A stretch of 64,000 nt of DNA from Pelagibacterales bacterium SAG-MED15 (GCA_014654065.1 JACWDM010000007.1:1-64000); one strand, 5' to 3'; positions 53,752 to 63,817 are shown, counted from the stretch's first letter. Numbers and translations: made by a program. Notes: a model not told the origin generated them from the sequence alone.

Positions 53752-54537
53752 ATGAATGGTATGGAAATTAATATTAATTGTGATTTAGGTGAAAAATCTG
53801 AACTACATTCAATTGTAAATGATCCTGAATTACTTAAAATTGTAAATTCAGCTAGTATAGCCTGCGGATATCATGCGGGAGATGAACAGACAATGGACTT
53901 TACTATCAAAACTTCAAAAAAGAATGGAGTAAGCATTGGTGCACATCCATCATTTAAAGACACCAAGAATTTTGGAAGGAAAAGAATTAACTTAAGTGAA
54001 AGAGAGATAACAGATCTTATTGTTGATCAATACAATATTCTTCAGTCAATCGCGGAAAGATATAATGAAAATGTTTCTCATATAAAACCACATGGAGCAC
54101 TTAATAATATGGCCTGTGAAGATATGGATCTTGCAAATATAATTGCTAAAACTATAAAGAATATTAACAAGGACTTAATCTATTTGGTTCCTACGGGATC
54201 AAAAATGGAAATTGCAGCAAAAAAGCTAAATATGAAAATTGCCTGTGAAATATTTGCTGACAGAAATTATGAGGATGATGGTAATTTAGTTTCAAGATCA
54301 AAAAAGGATGCTTTAATTACTAACCCTGAACATGCTAAGGCACATGTGTTGGAAATGGTTAAAAATCAGGCGTTAAATTGTCTCTCTGGCAAAAAAATAC
54401 CTTGTGAAATAGACTCTGTATGTATACATGGCGATAATATTAGTTCATTAAACACGGCATCAATTATAAGAAAAAATTTAATAGACAGTAAAATAATATT
54501 AAAACCGCTTAATAAAATGAAAAAATTTAACTTATGA
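53752..54537 (+). CDS. pxpA: 5-oxoprolinase subunit A (LamB/YcsF family)
   Basis: YcsF/LamB subunit of the PxpABC complex. Motifs: MEININCDLGEKSELHSI, SASIACGYHAGDEQTMDFTI, GAHPSFKDTKNFGRKRI, HIKPHGALNNMACEDM, EIFADRNYEDDGNLVSRSK and VCIHGDNISS at the end. The start is ATG 53752 (MNGMEIN) or 53761 (MEIN); an upstream frame opening inside pxpB is unlikely. It overlaps the following TPR gene by 4 nt (ATGA). SAR11 cells could use it to recover glutamate from oxoproline, a spontaneous glutamine breakdown product. Confidence 0.95.
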   Translation: MNGMEININCDLGEKSELHSIVNDPELLKIVNSASIACGYHAGDEQTMDFTIKTSKKNGVSIGAHPSFKDTKNFGRKRINLSEREITDLIVDQYNILQSIAERYNENVSHIKPHGALNNMACEDMDLANIIAKTIKNINKDLIYLVPTGSKMEIAAKKLNMKIACEIFADRNYEDDGNLVSRSKKDALITNPEHAKAHVLEMVKNQALNCLSGKKIPCEIDSVCIHGDNISSLNTASIIRKNLIDSKIILKPLNKMKKFNL

Positions 54538-55028
54538 AAAAAATATTTATAACTATACTTTCTGCATTAATTTTAACATCAAATGGATATTCTGCTGGAG
54601 GAGGATCTGGGGGAGAAGGAGCTGATAATAAACAGTCAATTTATAAATCAGCAGTAAGCTACGTAAAAGCTGGAAAAAAACTTGAAAAAAAGGGTAAAGT
54701 TGAAAAAGCAAAAGGTAAGTATGAAAAAGCATTTAAAAGACTTGTCAAGGCAAATGATAAAGATCCTTTAAATCCTGATGTTCTAAATTATCTTGGTTTT
54801 ACCTCTAGAAAATTAGGTGACTTTAAAAATGCTGAAGTCTACTACTTAAAAGGTTTAGAAATAAATCCAAAACATAATGGAATAAACGAATATTTAGGAG
54901 AATTATATTTATCAACAAGTAGACCTGAAAAAGCAAAAGAAAGATTATTAGTGCTTAAAAATTGCAACTGTGAGGAATATGAGGAACTTAAAGCAATAAT
55001 AGATGGCACTAAAGAGTCTAAATATTAA
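54534..55028 (+). CDS. Secreted TPR-repeat protein
   Basis: A 164-residue protein with a signal peptide (ITILSALILTSNGYSAGG), a Gly-rich stretch (AGGGSGGEGADNKQ), a Lys-rich helix and two to three TPR motifs (LNPDVLNYLGFTSRKLGDFK-NAEVYYLKGLEINPKHNGIN-EYLGELYLSTSRPEKAKERL). It ends with LKNCNCEEYEELKAIIDG, a CxCEEYxxL ending seen in a widespread family of proteobacterial periplasmic TPR proteins. Role unknown; probably protein-protein contact in the periplasm. It overlaps pxpA by 4 nt. Confidence 0.8.
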   Translation: MKKIFITILSALILTSNGYSAGGGSGGEGADNKQSIYKSAVSYVKAGKKLEKKGKVEKAKGKYEKAFKRLVKANDKDPLNPDVLNYLGFTSRKLGDFKNAEVYYLKGLEINPKHNGINEYLGELYLSTSRPEKAKERLLVLKNCNCEEYEELKAIIDGTKESKY

Positions 55029-55082
55029 AATTTTCAAAATCTCTTCATTGAAAAATTCTACAATTTCAATATTATAATTCAC

Positions 55083-55694
55083 TTGATTGAAGAACTTATA
55101 ATACTTACCCAGATTATATTTATTGATATAATTTTAGCAGCAGATAATGCAATAATTATTGGATTAATAGCCGCTAATTTCGTTCCAAAAAATAGAAGGC
55201 AAATAATTTTATGGGGTGTAGCTGGTGCTTTAATATTTAAAGTAATATTCGCAGTTTTTGCAACATATTTATTTAAATTTTATTTTATAAAAATAATTGG
55301 AGGTTTGCTTTTAATTTGGATTGTTAACGATCTAAGAAAAGATTTAATTGAAATAAAAAAAATAAAATCACCTACAAAAAAATCAAAGGAACCTTCTTAT
55401 ATACAAAGTATATACAAAGTTTTGTTTGCTGACATCACAATAAGCTTTGACAATGTAATCGGAGTAGTGGGTGCTTCAAAAGGTCATTTTGGCTTTATGA
55501 TTTTTGGATTAGTTTTATCTGTAGTGCTTACAGGCGCCTTAGCTACATATTTGGCAAATTATATACAAAAGCATTTATGGATTGCTTACATAGGCTTAGG
55601 ATTTATTTTAATTGTTGCAATTCAATTGATCATTGGTGGTATGGTTGATTTAGAAATCCTCAAAATTAATGAACAATTTATAAAATATTTTTAG
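55083..55694 (+). CDS. TerC/YjbE family integral membrane protein
   Basis: A 203-residue protein with seven membrane segments. It carries the TerC-type acidic motifs IDIILAADNAIIIGLIAANF and ADITISFDNVIGVVGASKGH, proposed metal-binding sites; TerC relatives such as Alx and MntP-linked exporters handle Mn2+ during protein secretion. The start reads TTG at 55083; no ATG or GTG is available without losing the first helix. A TTGAAA (55048) and TATAAT (55073) pair sits just upstream with 19-bp spacing. It converges on panB with a 4-nt overlap. Confidence 0.82.
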   Translation: MIEELIILTQIIFIDIILAADNAIIIGLIAANFVPKNRRQIILWGVAGALIFKVIFAVFATYLFKFYFIKIIGGLLLIWIVNDLRKDLIEIKKIKSPTKKSKEPSYIQSIYKVLFADITISFDNVIGVVGASKGHFGFMIFGLVLSVVLTGALATYLANYIQKHLWIAYIGLGFILIVAIQLIIGGMVDLEILKINEQFIKYF

Positions 55695-56467
55695 TAAGAA
55701 TATTTTTTAGACGGGAAACTCGATTTTAAAACCTCTAATTTATATTTTTTAATACCTCGATTTATTTCTTTTTTTATATTAACGAATTTTTTAACAAATT
55801 TAATACTTGTTGAGTTAAGTCCAACCAAATCATCTGTAACTAAAACCTGTCCATCACAATGTGCTGAGGATCCAATTCCAATTGTAGGAATACTAATTGA
55901 TTTAGTAATTAAATCTGCCGTTTTACCTCTGATACATTCTAGAACTATTGCAAATACTCCTAGGCTTTCTAAAAGTTTTGACTCACTTATAAGTTTGTTT
56001 TTTTCTCTCTCTGTTTTTCCTTTTGATTTAAACTTTCCTTTAATACTTTGGGGAAGTAAACCTAAATGACCCATTACAGGTATTTTGTTTTTAATAAGAT
56101 ACTCAACAATACTTTTTATTTTAAATCCTCCTTCTAATTTTACAGCTTCACATTTAGTTTCTTTTAAAATCTTCCTTGCATTAATAAGAGCTTGTCTTTT
56201 ATTTTGATATGTTTGGTAGGGCATGTCTACAACCATTAAACTTTTTTTAACTCCAATTCTTACACTTTTTGAATGTTCGATCATATTTTCAAGAGTTACT
56301 TTGCGTGTTGTATCATAGTTGTATAAGACAGATCCTAACGAGTCTCCAACTAAAGTTATATCTGCATGTTTATCTACTATCTCAGCAAAGTTCTTTGAAT
56401 AGGCAGTTAAACAAATAACTTTTGATTTATTTTTTTTCTTTAATATTTTTTTTATCTTTTTGTTCAT
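55691..56467 (-). CDS. panB: 3-methyl-2-oxobutanoate hydroxymethyltransferase
   Basis: First step of pantothenate synthesis: transfers a hydroxymethyl group from 5,10-methylene-tetrahydrofolate to ketoisovalerate. The 258-residue TIM-barrel shows VICLTAYSKNFAEIVDKHAD, LVGDSLGSVLYNYDTTRKV, LMVVDMPYQTYQNKRQA, EAVKLEGGFKI, VMGHLGLLPQSIKGKFKSKG and PTIGIGSSAHCDGQVLVTDD. Metal ligands (the two Asp) are present. panC is not in the window. It is 3 bp downstream of guaA. Confidence 0.93.
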   Translation of the reverse strand: MNKKIKKILKKKNKSKVICLTAYSKNFAEIVDKHADITLVGDSLGSVLYNYDTTRKVTLENMIEHSKSVRIGVKKSLMVVDMPYQTYQNKRQALINARKILKETKCEAVKLEGGFKIKSIVEYLIKNKIPVMGHLGLLPQSIKGKFKSKGKTEREKNKLISESKLLESLGVFAIVLECIRGKTADLITKSISIPTIGIGSSAHCDGQVLVTDDLVGLNSTSIKFVKKFVNIKKEINRGIKKYKLEVLKSSFPSKKYSY

Positions 56468-56470
56468 TTG

Positions 56471-58030
56471 TTATTCAAGTTCAATCGTACTAGGTGGTTT
56501 AGAAGTTACATCATAAACCACTCTATTTATACCTCTTATATTATTAACAATTTTATTAGAAACTGTTTGTATAAAATCTTTATTAAAATTATAAAAATCT
56601 GCTGTCATTCCATCTTCGGAGGTTATTGCTCTTAATAAACAAATATATTCATAAGTTCTGTTATCACCCATTACACCCACTGTCTTCACTGGCAAGAGTG
56701 CTGCATAGGCCTGCCAAATTTTATCATACAATTTATGAGAAATTAAATTTTGAATAAATATATTATCTGCTTCTTTGAGTATCTTTACTTTTTCTTCTGT
56801 AATATAGCCAGGCATCCTAATTGCTAAACCTGGTCCAGGAAATGGATGTCTAGAAATAATTTCTTTTGGTAATTTTAGCTCAAGTCCAAGTTTTCTAACC
56901 TCATCTTTAAAAAGAAATTTTAAAGGTTCTACCAGTTTTAATTTCATTATTTTTGGCAATCCACCCACATTGTGATGTGATTTAATTTTTGAAGTTTGAC
57001 TACCTGTTACTGATTTACTCTCTATGAGATCAGGATAAAGTGTGCCTTGTGCTAAAAATTTTACATTTTTAATTTTTTTAGAATACCTCTCGAAAAGTTT
57101 AATAAATAGATTTCCTATGATTTTTCTTTTTTTTTCAGGATCAGAAACATTTTTCAATTTTTTTAAAAATAAATTTTTGGCATTAATATAAACCAAATTA
57201 ATTTTAAATTTTTTTTTGAAAGTATTAATTACTTGCTGTTCTTCATTTTTCCTTAACAACCCCGTGTTTACAAATATACAAGTTAATTTTTTTCCAATTG
57301 CATTTGAAAGTAATTTAGCAACTACACTGCTATCTACACCACCTGATAACGCACAAATAACTTTTGAATTACCAACTTGCTTTTTAACTTCATTTATTAA
57401 AATCATTTTTTGATTTTTTGATGACCAATTTTTCTTTAGCCTGCAGATTCTATACACAAAATTTTGTAGGATAATTTTGCCATTATCTGTGTGGGTCACT
57501 TCTGGATGAAATTGGATTCCATAGAATTTGTCTTTAGAGTTTTCAATCATACAGAAATTTGCATTTTCACTTTTAGCGATAACTTTAAAGTTCTTTGCTA
57601 ATTTTATGACTTCATCAGCATGACTCATCCAAACATTATTTTTAAGATTTTTTTTAAAAAAATTTATTATTAACGGGCTGTTTTTGACTTTTTTTATTCT
57701 TACCAGTCCAAATTCTCTTTGTTTTGCTTTTTTAACTTTACCACCAAGAGTTTTGGAAATTAATTGGTGTCCAAAGCATATACCTAATATTGGTATTTTT
57801 TTTTTTAAGATACTGGCATTAAATTTAATTTTTTTAGTTTCATAAACATTAAGTGGCCCTCCTGATAGAATTATACCTTTGATTTTTACAAAGTTATTAA
57901 TTTTATTAATTTGCTTATGGTTTATCAGCTCACAATAAACCCCAAGTTCTCTAATTCGTCTTGCTATTAATTGTGTAAATTGAGATCCAAAATCAATAAT
58001 TATGATTTTAGATAAATTATTCTGACTCAT
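56471..58030 (-). CDS. guaA: GMP synthase (glutamine-hydrolysing)
   Basis: Converts XMP to GMP. The 519 residues join a class I glutamine amidotransferase ([20 protein letters not shown], nucleophile Cys in [27 protein letters not shown]) to the ATP-pyrophosphatase domain ([20 protein letters not shown], the PP loop) and the C-terminal dimerisation domain ending [16 protein letters not shown]. Complete. It lies downstream of guaB, separated by a small TPR gene, and its start overlaps that gene by 14 nt. Confidence 0.97.
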   Translation of the reverse strand: MSQNNLSKIIIIDFGSQFTQLIARRIRELGVYCELINHKQINKINNFVKIKGIILSGGPLNVYETKKIKFNASILKKKIPILGICFGHQLISKTLGGKVKKAKQREFGLVRIKKVKNSPLIINFFKKNLKNNVWMSHADEVIKLAKNFKVIAKSENANFCMIENSKDKFYGIQFHPEVTHTDNGKIILQNFVYRICRLKKNWSSKNQKMILINEVKKQVGNSKVICALSGGVDSSVVAKLLSNAIGKKLTCIFVNTGLLRKNEEQQVINTFKKKFKINLVYINAKNLFLKKLKNVSDPEKKRKIIGNLFIKLFERYSKKIKNVKFLAQGTLYPDLIESKSVTGSQTSKIKSHHNVGGLPKIMKLKLVEPLKFLFKDEVRKLGLELKLPKEIISRHPFPGPGLAIRMPGYITEEKVKILKEADNIFIQNLISHKLYDKIWQAYAALLPVKTVGVMGDNRTYEYICLLRAITSEDGMTADFYNFNKDFIQTVSNKIVNNIRGINRVVYDVTSKPPSTIELE

Positions 58031-58454
58031 TTTTTGGTTCGATATCTTTAAGAGACTCTTCTATATTCTTTTTTTCATTACATAATTTATCACATATGAG
58101 AATAAAACTTTCTTTTAATTCATTTACTTTAGAATAATTAGATTTCTTTAGTTCATATTCTATTAGAATAAACATTGCCTCTTCATTATCTGGTTCTAAA
58201 AGTAAAGTGGTATTTATATTTTTAATTTGTTCTATTTCATTTTCCTCATTTGCAAATATTTTTGCAAGATACAAGTAGGATTTTGCATCCTTTGGATTGT
58301 ATACAAGGTTTCTTTGAAATAAAAATTTTGATTTTTCAAAACTTTTTTCATCATATTTTTTTTTTGCTTCTGCAAAAAAATTTTCAGAATTGGCATTTGT
58401 TATCAAAAAAATACCAGCAGTTAAAAATAAAATTAAAGTTTTAATATTTTTCAT
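58017..58454 (-). CDS. Small secreted TPR-like protein between guaB and guaA
   Basis: About 145 residues with a signal peptide ([17 protein letters not shown]) and two TPR-like units ([60 protein letters not shown]). I prefer ATG 58454, which directly precedes the signal peptide; ATG 58469 adds five residues. It is overlapped by guaB upstream (14 nt) and guaA downstream (14 nt), so it is expressed with GMP synthesis genes although nothing suggests a role in it. A TPR-type role is inference. Confidence 0.72.
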   Translation of the reverse strand: MKNIKTLILFLTAGIFLITNANSENFFAEAKKKYDEKSFEKSKFLFQRNLVYNPKDAKSYLYLAKIFANEENEIEQIKNINTTLLLEPDNEEAMFILIEYELKKSNYSKVNELKESFILICDKLCNEKKNIEESLKDIEPKNESE

Positions 58455-59517
58455 CTTTTTTAACTTCATCTATATTATGCACCATACTTTCATAAAATCC
58501 CGCCTTTGTAATTTTAACAAATCTTGGTTTATTTCTAAGATTTATTACTTTTTTCGATCCAAGATATCCCATGGATGATTTTAGACCACCTATTAATTTA
58601 AAAATAATTTTATTAACTGGCCCTTTGTATTTAACAAATCCCTCTACTCCCTCTGGAACATATTTAGATTTATCTTTTTGTTTTTTTTGAAAATATCTAT
58701 CTGCTGATCCTTTATTCATTGCTCCTATTGATCCCATGCCTCTAAAATTTTTAAAAAGTTTTCCATTTTTTTTCACTATTTTTCCAGGGGACTCATCTGT
58801 TCCTGCAAAGAGCGAGCCTATCATTACAGCATCAGCTCCTGCGGATAAGGCTTTAGCTATATCTCCCGAAAATTTTATTCCTCCATCAGCTATTATTTTT
58901 ACATTCCTATATTTTAAACCTTTTTTAACATCCAAAATTGCACTTAATTGAGGAACTCCAATACCCGCAACCAATCTCGTCGTGCATATAGAGCCAGGCC
59001 CAATGCCTACTTTTATTATGTCTACGCCTAATTTTGCTAAAAAATTTGCAGCATCTGCTGTTGCTATATTTCCAGCACACAAAAGTGTATTTTTACTTTT
59101 TTGCTTTTTTATTTTTTTTACTATTTCTTCAACTTTTTTTGTATGTCCATGTGCTGTATCTACAACAATTAAATCTACTTTTTCTTTTATTATGGCTTGA
59201 GCCCTAGAAAATTCATTTATTCCTGCGCCCACAGCTGCACCAACAAATAAATTTTGTTTTTTAACTTTTTTAATTTCAGCAATTTGTTTTTTTACATCTA
59301 GATTTCTATGAATTACCCCTACACCTCCTGCTTTGGCAATTGCAATCGCCATTTTGGATTCAGTAACTGTATCCATTGCAGATGATAATAATGGAACATT
59401 CAGTTTAAATTTTTTAGATAGATAAGTTGAAGTATCTACATCTACGGGTAATATTTTGGAATAGTTTGGTGCAAGTGTTACATCATCGAATGTAAGTGCT
59501 TCTTTTATAGGACCCAT
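58441..59517 (-). CDS. guaB: IMP dehydrogenase without CBS domains
   Basis: Oxidises IMP to XMP, the rate-limiting step to GMP. The 358 residues hold a complete barrel: [73 protein letters not shown] with the catalytic Cys178, [39 protein letters not shown] and the flap region [16 protein letters not shown]. The two CBS domains, normally inserted after about residue 90, are missing: [18 protein letters not shown] leads directly into [11 protein letters not shown]. Typical bacterial IMPDH is about 490 residues. The barrel itself looks intact, so activity is expected without the CBS-based nucleotide control. Confidence 0.95.
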   Translation of the reverse strand: MGPIKEALTFDDVTLAPNYSKILPVDVDTSTYLSKKFKLNVPLLSSAMDTVTESKMAIAIAKAGGVGVIHRNLDVKKQIAEIKKVKKQNLFVGAAVGAGINEFSRAQAIIKEKVDLIVVDTAHGHTKKVEEIVKKIKKQKSKNTLLCAGNIATADAANFLAKLGVDIIKVGIGPGSICTTRLVAGIGVPQLSAILDVKKGLKYRNVKIIADGGIKFSGDIAKALSAGADAVMIGSLFAGTDESPGKIVKKNGKLFKNFRGMGSIGAMNKGSADRYFQKKQKDKSKYVPEGVEGFVKYKGPVNKIIFKLIGGLKSSMGYLGSKKVINLRNKPRFVKITKAGFYESMVHNIDEVKKDEKY

Positions 59518-59554
59518 GATCTTATATATACGATTCTTTAAAAATAAAAAGGGT

Positions 59555-60166
59555 CTATCTTAAAAATTTGCAAATTATAAAGCTTTCTTTTGAGTCTTTT
59601 CTGCTTGATAAAGGCTTATAAATATTAACTTCTTTAAATTTTTTTTTTGCATCTGCGACAATTTCATTGAAGCTTGATCCCATAAATATCTTTGACACAA
59701 ATTTACCTTTTTTATCAATTTGTTCATAAGCAAAATTCATAGCCTCAATACATAGCTCGCCCGTTACAATTGCATCTAAGTTTTTATTACCTGTGGTATT
59801 TACAGCCATATCTGAAATGACTACGTCTACTTTTTTATTAAAAAAACTTTTTATTTTTTCTTTATATTCATCTTTTGTGAAGTCACCGATTATTTGTGTT
59901 ACGTCTTCTATCTTATCAAAATCTAAAAGATCAATTGCTAGGACTTTGGTGTGTTTATATTTCTTCTTTATATATTGAGACCAACTCCCTGGTGCTGCCC
60001 CGAGATCTATAATGCAACTGTGTCCGTTAAAAATTTTAAACTTTTCATCTATTTCTTTTATTTTATAAACTGCTCTAGATCTAAAACCCTCGATTTTTGA
60101 TTGACGTACATAAATGTCATTTTTTTGCCTGTGTATCCAATTTTTTGAAATTTTATTTTTTTTCAA
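59555..60166 (-). CDS. rlmE: 23S rRNA (uridine-2'-O)-methyltransferase RlmE
   Basis: FtsJ/RrmJ methylates U2552 of 23S rRNA. The 203 residues show VRQSKIEGFRSRAVYKIKEI, the SAM-binding IIDLGAAPGSWSQYIKKKY, VDVVISDMAVNTTGNKNLDA (catalytic Asp) and GKFVSKIFMGSSFNEI (catalytic Lys), ending in SRKDSKESFIICKFLR. All KDKE-type catalytic residues appear present. It follows the glycosyltransferase gene with adjacent stop and start. Confidence 0.95.
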   Translation of the reverse strand: MKKNKISKNWIHRQKNDIYVRQSKIEGFRSRAVYKIKEIDEKFKIFNGHSCIIDLGAAPGSWSQYIKKKYKHTKVLAIDLLDFDKIEDVTQIIGDFTKDEYKEKIKSFFNKKVDVVISDMAVNTTGNKNLDAIVTGELCIEAMNFAYEQIDKKGKFVSKIFMGSSFNEIVADAKKKFKEVNIYKPLSSRKDSKESFIICKFLR

Positions 60167-61078
60167 TTACTGACCAAATCGTAAACTTTTACTTACTAAA
60201 TTATTGTCTAAAGTTTGGATTTCAATTTTAACACTTTTGTCTACTCTCATATCTTTTTGATTTTTCCAAATCCCTGCTGCAAGATGCATTATTCCAATTT
60301 TATAGTTAGGTAAATAAGGTTCAACAAATGTATTATTCTTATTATCATATTTAGGAAGAAGATTGCTAGCAATCCAGTTACAATTTAGGGGAAGAAATTC
60401 TGTCTCAATATTATCTATATAAACACTCATGTTTATAGCCAATCCCTCAGATCCAAATATTTTCCCTGACAGAAGAGTTTTTTTCAAATTTTCTTGCCAG
60501 TTTTTCCAACATTCAGAATTTTTCTCTAAAGAAAAAACACCAATATTAATATGTGGTGCAAAAGCTAACTTTCTTGCTTTGTCTATTCCAATTTTAGAAC
60601 TTATAGCATGTTTAAAATTTTGTGATTTTATAATTGCCAACTTACCAATCAACCAATTAACTTTGGATGTTATTTTATATCCTGGTCCTATTGTTTGTGT
60701 AATACCAAGTTTACCGTTATCGCAAGCTTTAAAGTATAGTTCGATAGTTGACCAATCATTTAACCAAGCATCGCAGTCAATCCATAGATATTTTTCATAT
60801 TGGGGAAAGTAGTTAGGCAAAAAAGCTCTTGATACTTGACTTTTTAACCATTCTTTTCCTTTTGATTTAAATGATGATACTTCAATATCCCATTCTGCTT
60901 TCTTAATCTCATCAACTTTTGAAGATAAAGTTTTTAATTGTTCATCTTTAAGCCCAGCATCTAGAACGCATATAGCGATATCTTCACTTTGTTTAAATTG
61001 TTTAATTGAATCTATTAATTCATTTAATAACTCAAAATAGTTTGAGTCAGCTAGAGAAATTATTGCTTTTTTTTTCAT
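60167..61078 (-). CDS. Putative glycosyltransferase (nucleotide-diphospho-sugar transferase fold)
   Basis: A 303-residue soluble protein. It starts AIISLADSNYFELLNELIDS and has a DxD metal/nucleotide-sugar motif in YEKYLWIDCDAWLNDWSTIE (about residue 100), INIGVFSLEKNSECWKNWQE, FGSEGLAINMSVYID, LPLNCNWIASN and a C-terminal IGIMHLAAGIWKN with His, resembling GT8-like transferases. Acceptor unknown; cell-surface glycans are plausible. It lies between pssA (TAATG overlap) and rlmE, so it may be expressed with phospholipid synthesis genes. Confidence 0.65.
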   Translation of the reverse strand: MKKKAIISLADSNYFELLNELIDSIKQFKQSEDIAICVLDAGLKDEQLKTLSSKVDEIKKAEWDIEVSSFKSKGKEWLKSQVSRAFLPNYFPQYEKYLWIDCDAWLNDWSTIELYFKACDNGKLGITQTIGPGYKITSKVNWLIGKLAIIKSQNFKHAISSKIGIDKARKLAFAPHINIGVFSLEKNSECWKNWQENLKKTLLSGKIFGSEGLAINMSVYIDNIETEFLPLNCNWIASNLLPKYDNKNNTFVEPYLPNYKIGIMHLAAGIWKNQKDMRVDKSVKIEIQTLDNNLVSKSLRFGQ

Positions 61079-61878
61079 TATAAAACATCTTCTGGCTCAT
61101 CATCATCAATAATTCCAGAAGTTGCAAATTTTTTTTTTAATCTTAAGTAATGATAAATACTTACTGGAACCAGAAAAATATATACCAAACAACCTACTAA
61201 AAGAACTTCAAATGTAAAGATTAAGAGCAGTCCGAATAATAGAACTATACTGAAAAGTAAAAATATTGTCGTACTTCTTGGTACAACTATTTTTTTCATT
61301 GAATAAGTTGGTATTTTACTAATTAGTAAAATTGATACAAAAATAAATATATATGGTGCTAAAACTTCAAATTTAATATTTAAAAAATTTAACCCACTTA
61401 CATCAAGAATTAATGGGGTGAGAACTAAAATACCTCCAGCAGGTGACGGCACACCTTGGAAAAAATTATCTTTCCATGATACTTCTGATCCTGTACTAAT
61501 ATTAAATCTTGCTAATCTTAAAGCAACACATACGACGTAAATTAGAGATATTAGCCAACCTATCTTTCCAAGAGAGCTTAATGTCCAAAAATACATTATA
61601 AAAGCAGGCGCAACACCAAAACTAATTACATCTGTAAGCGAATCTAGCTCTTTACCTACTTTTGATGTCCCTTTTATCAATCTAGCAATCCTTCCATCTA
61701 ATCCATCAATGATTGCTGCAAACAATATTGAAATAATAGCAAAATCATATCTCTGATTTAGTGCAAAATTTATAGAACTTAAACCTACACAAACTCCTAT
61801 CAAAGTTAATGTGTTTGGTAAAATTATTCTTGCCTGAGTATCAGTAACTAATTTAAATTTTTTCTTTGGTTCATTCAT
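61078..61878 (-). CDS. pssA: CDP-diacylglycerol-serine O-phosphatidyltransferase
   Basis: Makes phosphatidylserine from CDP-diacylglycerol and serine. The 266-residue membrane protein has the CDP-alcohol phosphotransferase signature DGLDGRIARLIKGTSKVGKE followed by LDSLTDVISFG, i.e. DG(x)2AR(x)8G(x)3D(x)3D, and about seven membrane helices. It overlaps psd upstream and the glycosyltransferase downstream, each as a TAATG junction. psd-pssA together give phosphatidylethanolamine. Confidence 0.95.
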   Translation of the reverse strand: MNEPKKKFKLVTDTQARIILPNTLTLIGVCVGLSSINFALNQRYDFAIISILFAAIIDGLDGRIARLIKGTSKVGKELDSLTDVISFGVAPAFIMYFWTLSSLGKIGWLISLIYVVCVALRLARFNISTGSEVSWKDNFFQGVPSPAGGILVLTPLILDVSGLNFLNIKFEVLAPYIFIFVSILLISKIPTYSMKKIVVPRSTTIFLLFSIVLLFGLLLIFTFEVLLVGCLVYIFLVPVSIYHYLRLKKKFATSGIIDDDEPEDVL

Positions 61879-62528
61879 TATATTTTTCTTGCTAATAACG
61901 TTTCGCCAGCAACTGCTCTTTGCTCGGGTTTAACTAAAGGTTTGTAGTTTTCAAAATAGATATCAGCTCTACTTCCAAATCGGATCATTCCAATTCTGTC
62001 CCCTTGATTTAAATCATCGTTTTCTAATGTTTCACAAACTATTCGTCTGGCTATTAAACCTGCAATTTGTACTACAATTATATCTTCACCACTTTTATTT
62101 GTTATTTTATAATAATTTCTCTCGTTCTCCTCACTTGCTTTATCAAGTGATGCATTAAAAAATTTACCTGGTTTATAAAGAATTTGAGAAACTTTTCCTG
62201 AACAAGGTGTCCTATTTACATGGCAATCAAATACATTCATAAAAATACTTACTTTTGTAAATTTTTTTTCTGCCAGATTTAATTCTTTAGGTCCACTCGA
62301 CTCCTCAACTTTTAATACCAGTCCATCAGCTGGACTTACTAGATAATTATCATCGTTAATTGATATTCTTTCTGGGTCTCTAAAAAAATAATAACACCAA
62401 ATAGTTAGCAATAGGCCTATCAAACCTAAAAAAGTACTTATGAAGTACAAAATCAGAGTAATAAAACCAAATATTACTAAAAACTTGTATCCTTCGTTAT
62501 GAATCTTGGGAAATACTTTATCTATCAT
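61878..62528 (-). CDS. psd: Phosphatidylserine decarboxylase (short form)
   Basis: Pyruvoyl enzyme converting phosphatidylserine to phosphatidylethanolamine. The 216 residues have two N-terminal membrane segments (about 17-45), YLVSPADGLVLKVEESSGPK, VSIFMNVFDCHVNRTPCSGK, VVQIAGLIARRIVCETLEND and the self-cleavage site IRFGSRADIYF (Gly-Ser). This is the short, PSD-A type common in alphaproteobacteria. It is divergent from icd. Confidence 0.95.
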   Translation of the reverse strand: MIDKVFPKIHNEGYKFLVIFGFITLILYFISTFLGLIGLLLTIWCYYFFRDPERISINDDNYLVSPADGLVLKVEESSGPKELNLAEKKFTKVSIFMNVFDCHVNRTPCSGKVSQILYKPGKFFNASLDKASEENERNYYKITNKSGEDIIVVQIAGLIARRIVCETLENDDLNQGDRIGMIRFGSRADIYFENYKPLVKPEQRAVAGETLLARKI

Positions 62529-62537
62529 AATCCTTAA

Positions 62538-62567
62538 TTGATAATTTTTATTTAATATGTATATAAA
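62538..62567 (+). promoter_or_regulatory. Candidate sigma-70 promoter of icd
   Basis: TTGATA (62538-62543) and TATAAA (62562-62567) are spaced by 18 bp, with a TG two bases upstream of an overlapping ATATAA box. A start near 62573 would leave a 30-nt leader to the ATG at 62603. It lies in the 74-bp divergent psd/icd spacer. Confidence 0.4.
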
Positions 62568-62602
62568 ATGTTTAAATTCAATTATTAAGATAGCAACAAA
62601 AA

Positions 62603-63817
62603 ATGAGCAAAATTAAGGTAAAAAATCCTATTGTAGAGTTAGATGGTGATGAAATGACTAGAATTATATGGGATTTCATCAAAAAGAAACTCATTTTACC
62701 ATATTTAGATTTAGGAATTGAATATTACGATTTAGGTATGAAAAGTCGGGATGATACTAATGATCAAATCACAGTTGATTGTGCGAATGCTATAAAAAAA
62801 AATGGTGTGGGCATTAAATGCGCTACTATTACTCCTGATGAAGCTAGAGTTAAAGAATTTAGTCTTAAAAAAATGTGGCGATCCCCAAATGGAACAATAA
62901 GAAATATTATAGGAGGTACTGTTTTTAGAGAGCCTATTATTTGTAAAAATATTCCTAAACTTGTTCCATCTTGGACAGATCCTTTAATAATTGGACGTCA
63001 TGCTTTCGGTGACCAATATAGGGCCACGGACTTTCAGGTTCCAGGAAAAGGAAAATTAGAAATTAAGTGGACATCAGAAAATGGAAAAGATGAAAAAAAA
63101 TATGAGGTATTTAATTTTCCAGGACCTGGTATTGCTCTATCTATGTATAATCTTGATAAATCAATAGAAGACTTTGCAAGATCTTGTTTTAATTATGGAT
63201 TAATAAAAAATTGGCCAGTTTATTTGTCAACAAAAAATACAATTTTAAAAACATACGATGGTAGGTTCAAAGATATTTTTCAAAAAGTTTTTGAGGATGA
63301 GTTTAAATCTGATTTTGAAAAAAATAAAATTACTTATGAACATAGACTAATTGACGACATGGTAGCATGTGCAATGAAATGGAGTGGAAAATATATTTGG
63401 GCATGTAAAAACTATGATGGAGATGTTCAGTCAGATACTGTGGCACAAGGCTATGGATCTTTAGGATTAATGACGAGTGTTTTATTAGCACCAGATGGTA
63501 AAACGATGGAGGCTGAGGCTGCACACGGAACTGTAACGAGACATTTTAGAATGCACCAAGAAGGAAAAGAAACCTCAACTAATCCTATAGCATCAATCTT
63601 TGCTTGGACAAGAGGTTTAGCTCATAGGGGGAAATTAGATAATAATAATGAGTTAATTAAATTTTCAAAAGTTTTAGAGCAGGTATGTGTTAATTGTGTA
63701 GAAAGTGGTTCTATGACAAAAGACTTAGCAATACTTGTTGGATCTTCTCAAAAATTCTTAACAACCAATCAATTTTTAGATGAGATTGATGGTAACTTAA
63801 AAAAACAGTTAAATTAA
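62603..63817 (+). CDS. icd: NADP-dependent isocitrate dehydrogenase (eukaryotic-like type)
   Basis: TCA-cycle oxidative decarboxylation of isocitrate to 2-oxoglutarate. The 404 residues match the homodimeric type II (mitochondrial-like) NADP enzyme: [118 protein letters not shown] and [20 protein letters not shown]. It converges on alaS with a 9-nt overlap. Confidence 0.97.
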   Translation: MSKIKVKNPIVELDGDEMTRIIWDFIKKKLILPYLDLGIEYYDLGMKSRDDTNDQITVDCANAIKKNGVGIKCATITPDEARVKEFSLKKMWRSPNGTIRNIIGGTVFREPIICKNIPKLVPSWTDPLIIGRHAFGDQYRATDFQVPGKGKLEIKWTSENGKDEKKYEVFNFPGPGIALSMYNLDKSIEDFARSCFNYGLIKNWPVYLSTKNTILKTYDGRFKDIFQKVFEDEFKSDFEKNKITYEHRLIDDMVACAMKWSGKYIWACKNYDGDVQSDTVAQGYGSLGLMTSVLLAPDGKTMEAEAAHGTVTRHFRMHQEGKETSTNPIASIFAWTRGLAHRGKLDNNNELIKFSKVLEQVCVNCVESGSMTKDLAILVGSSQKFLTTNQFLDEIDGNLKKQLN

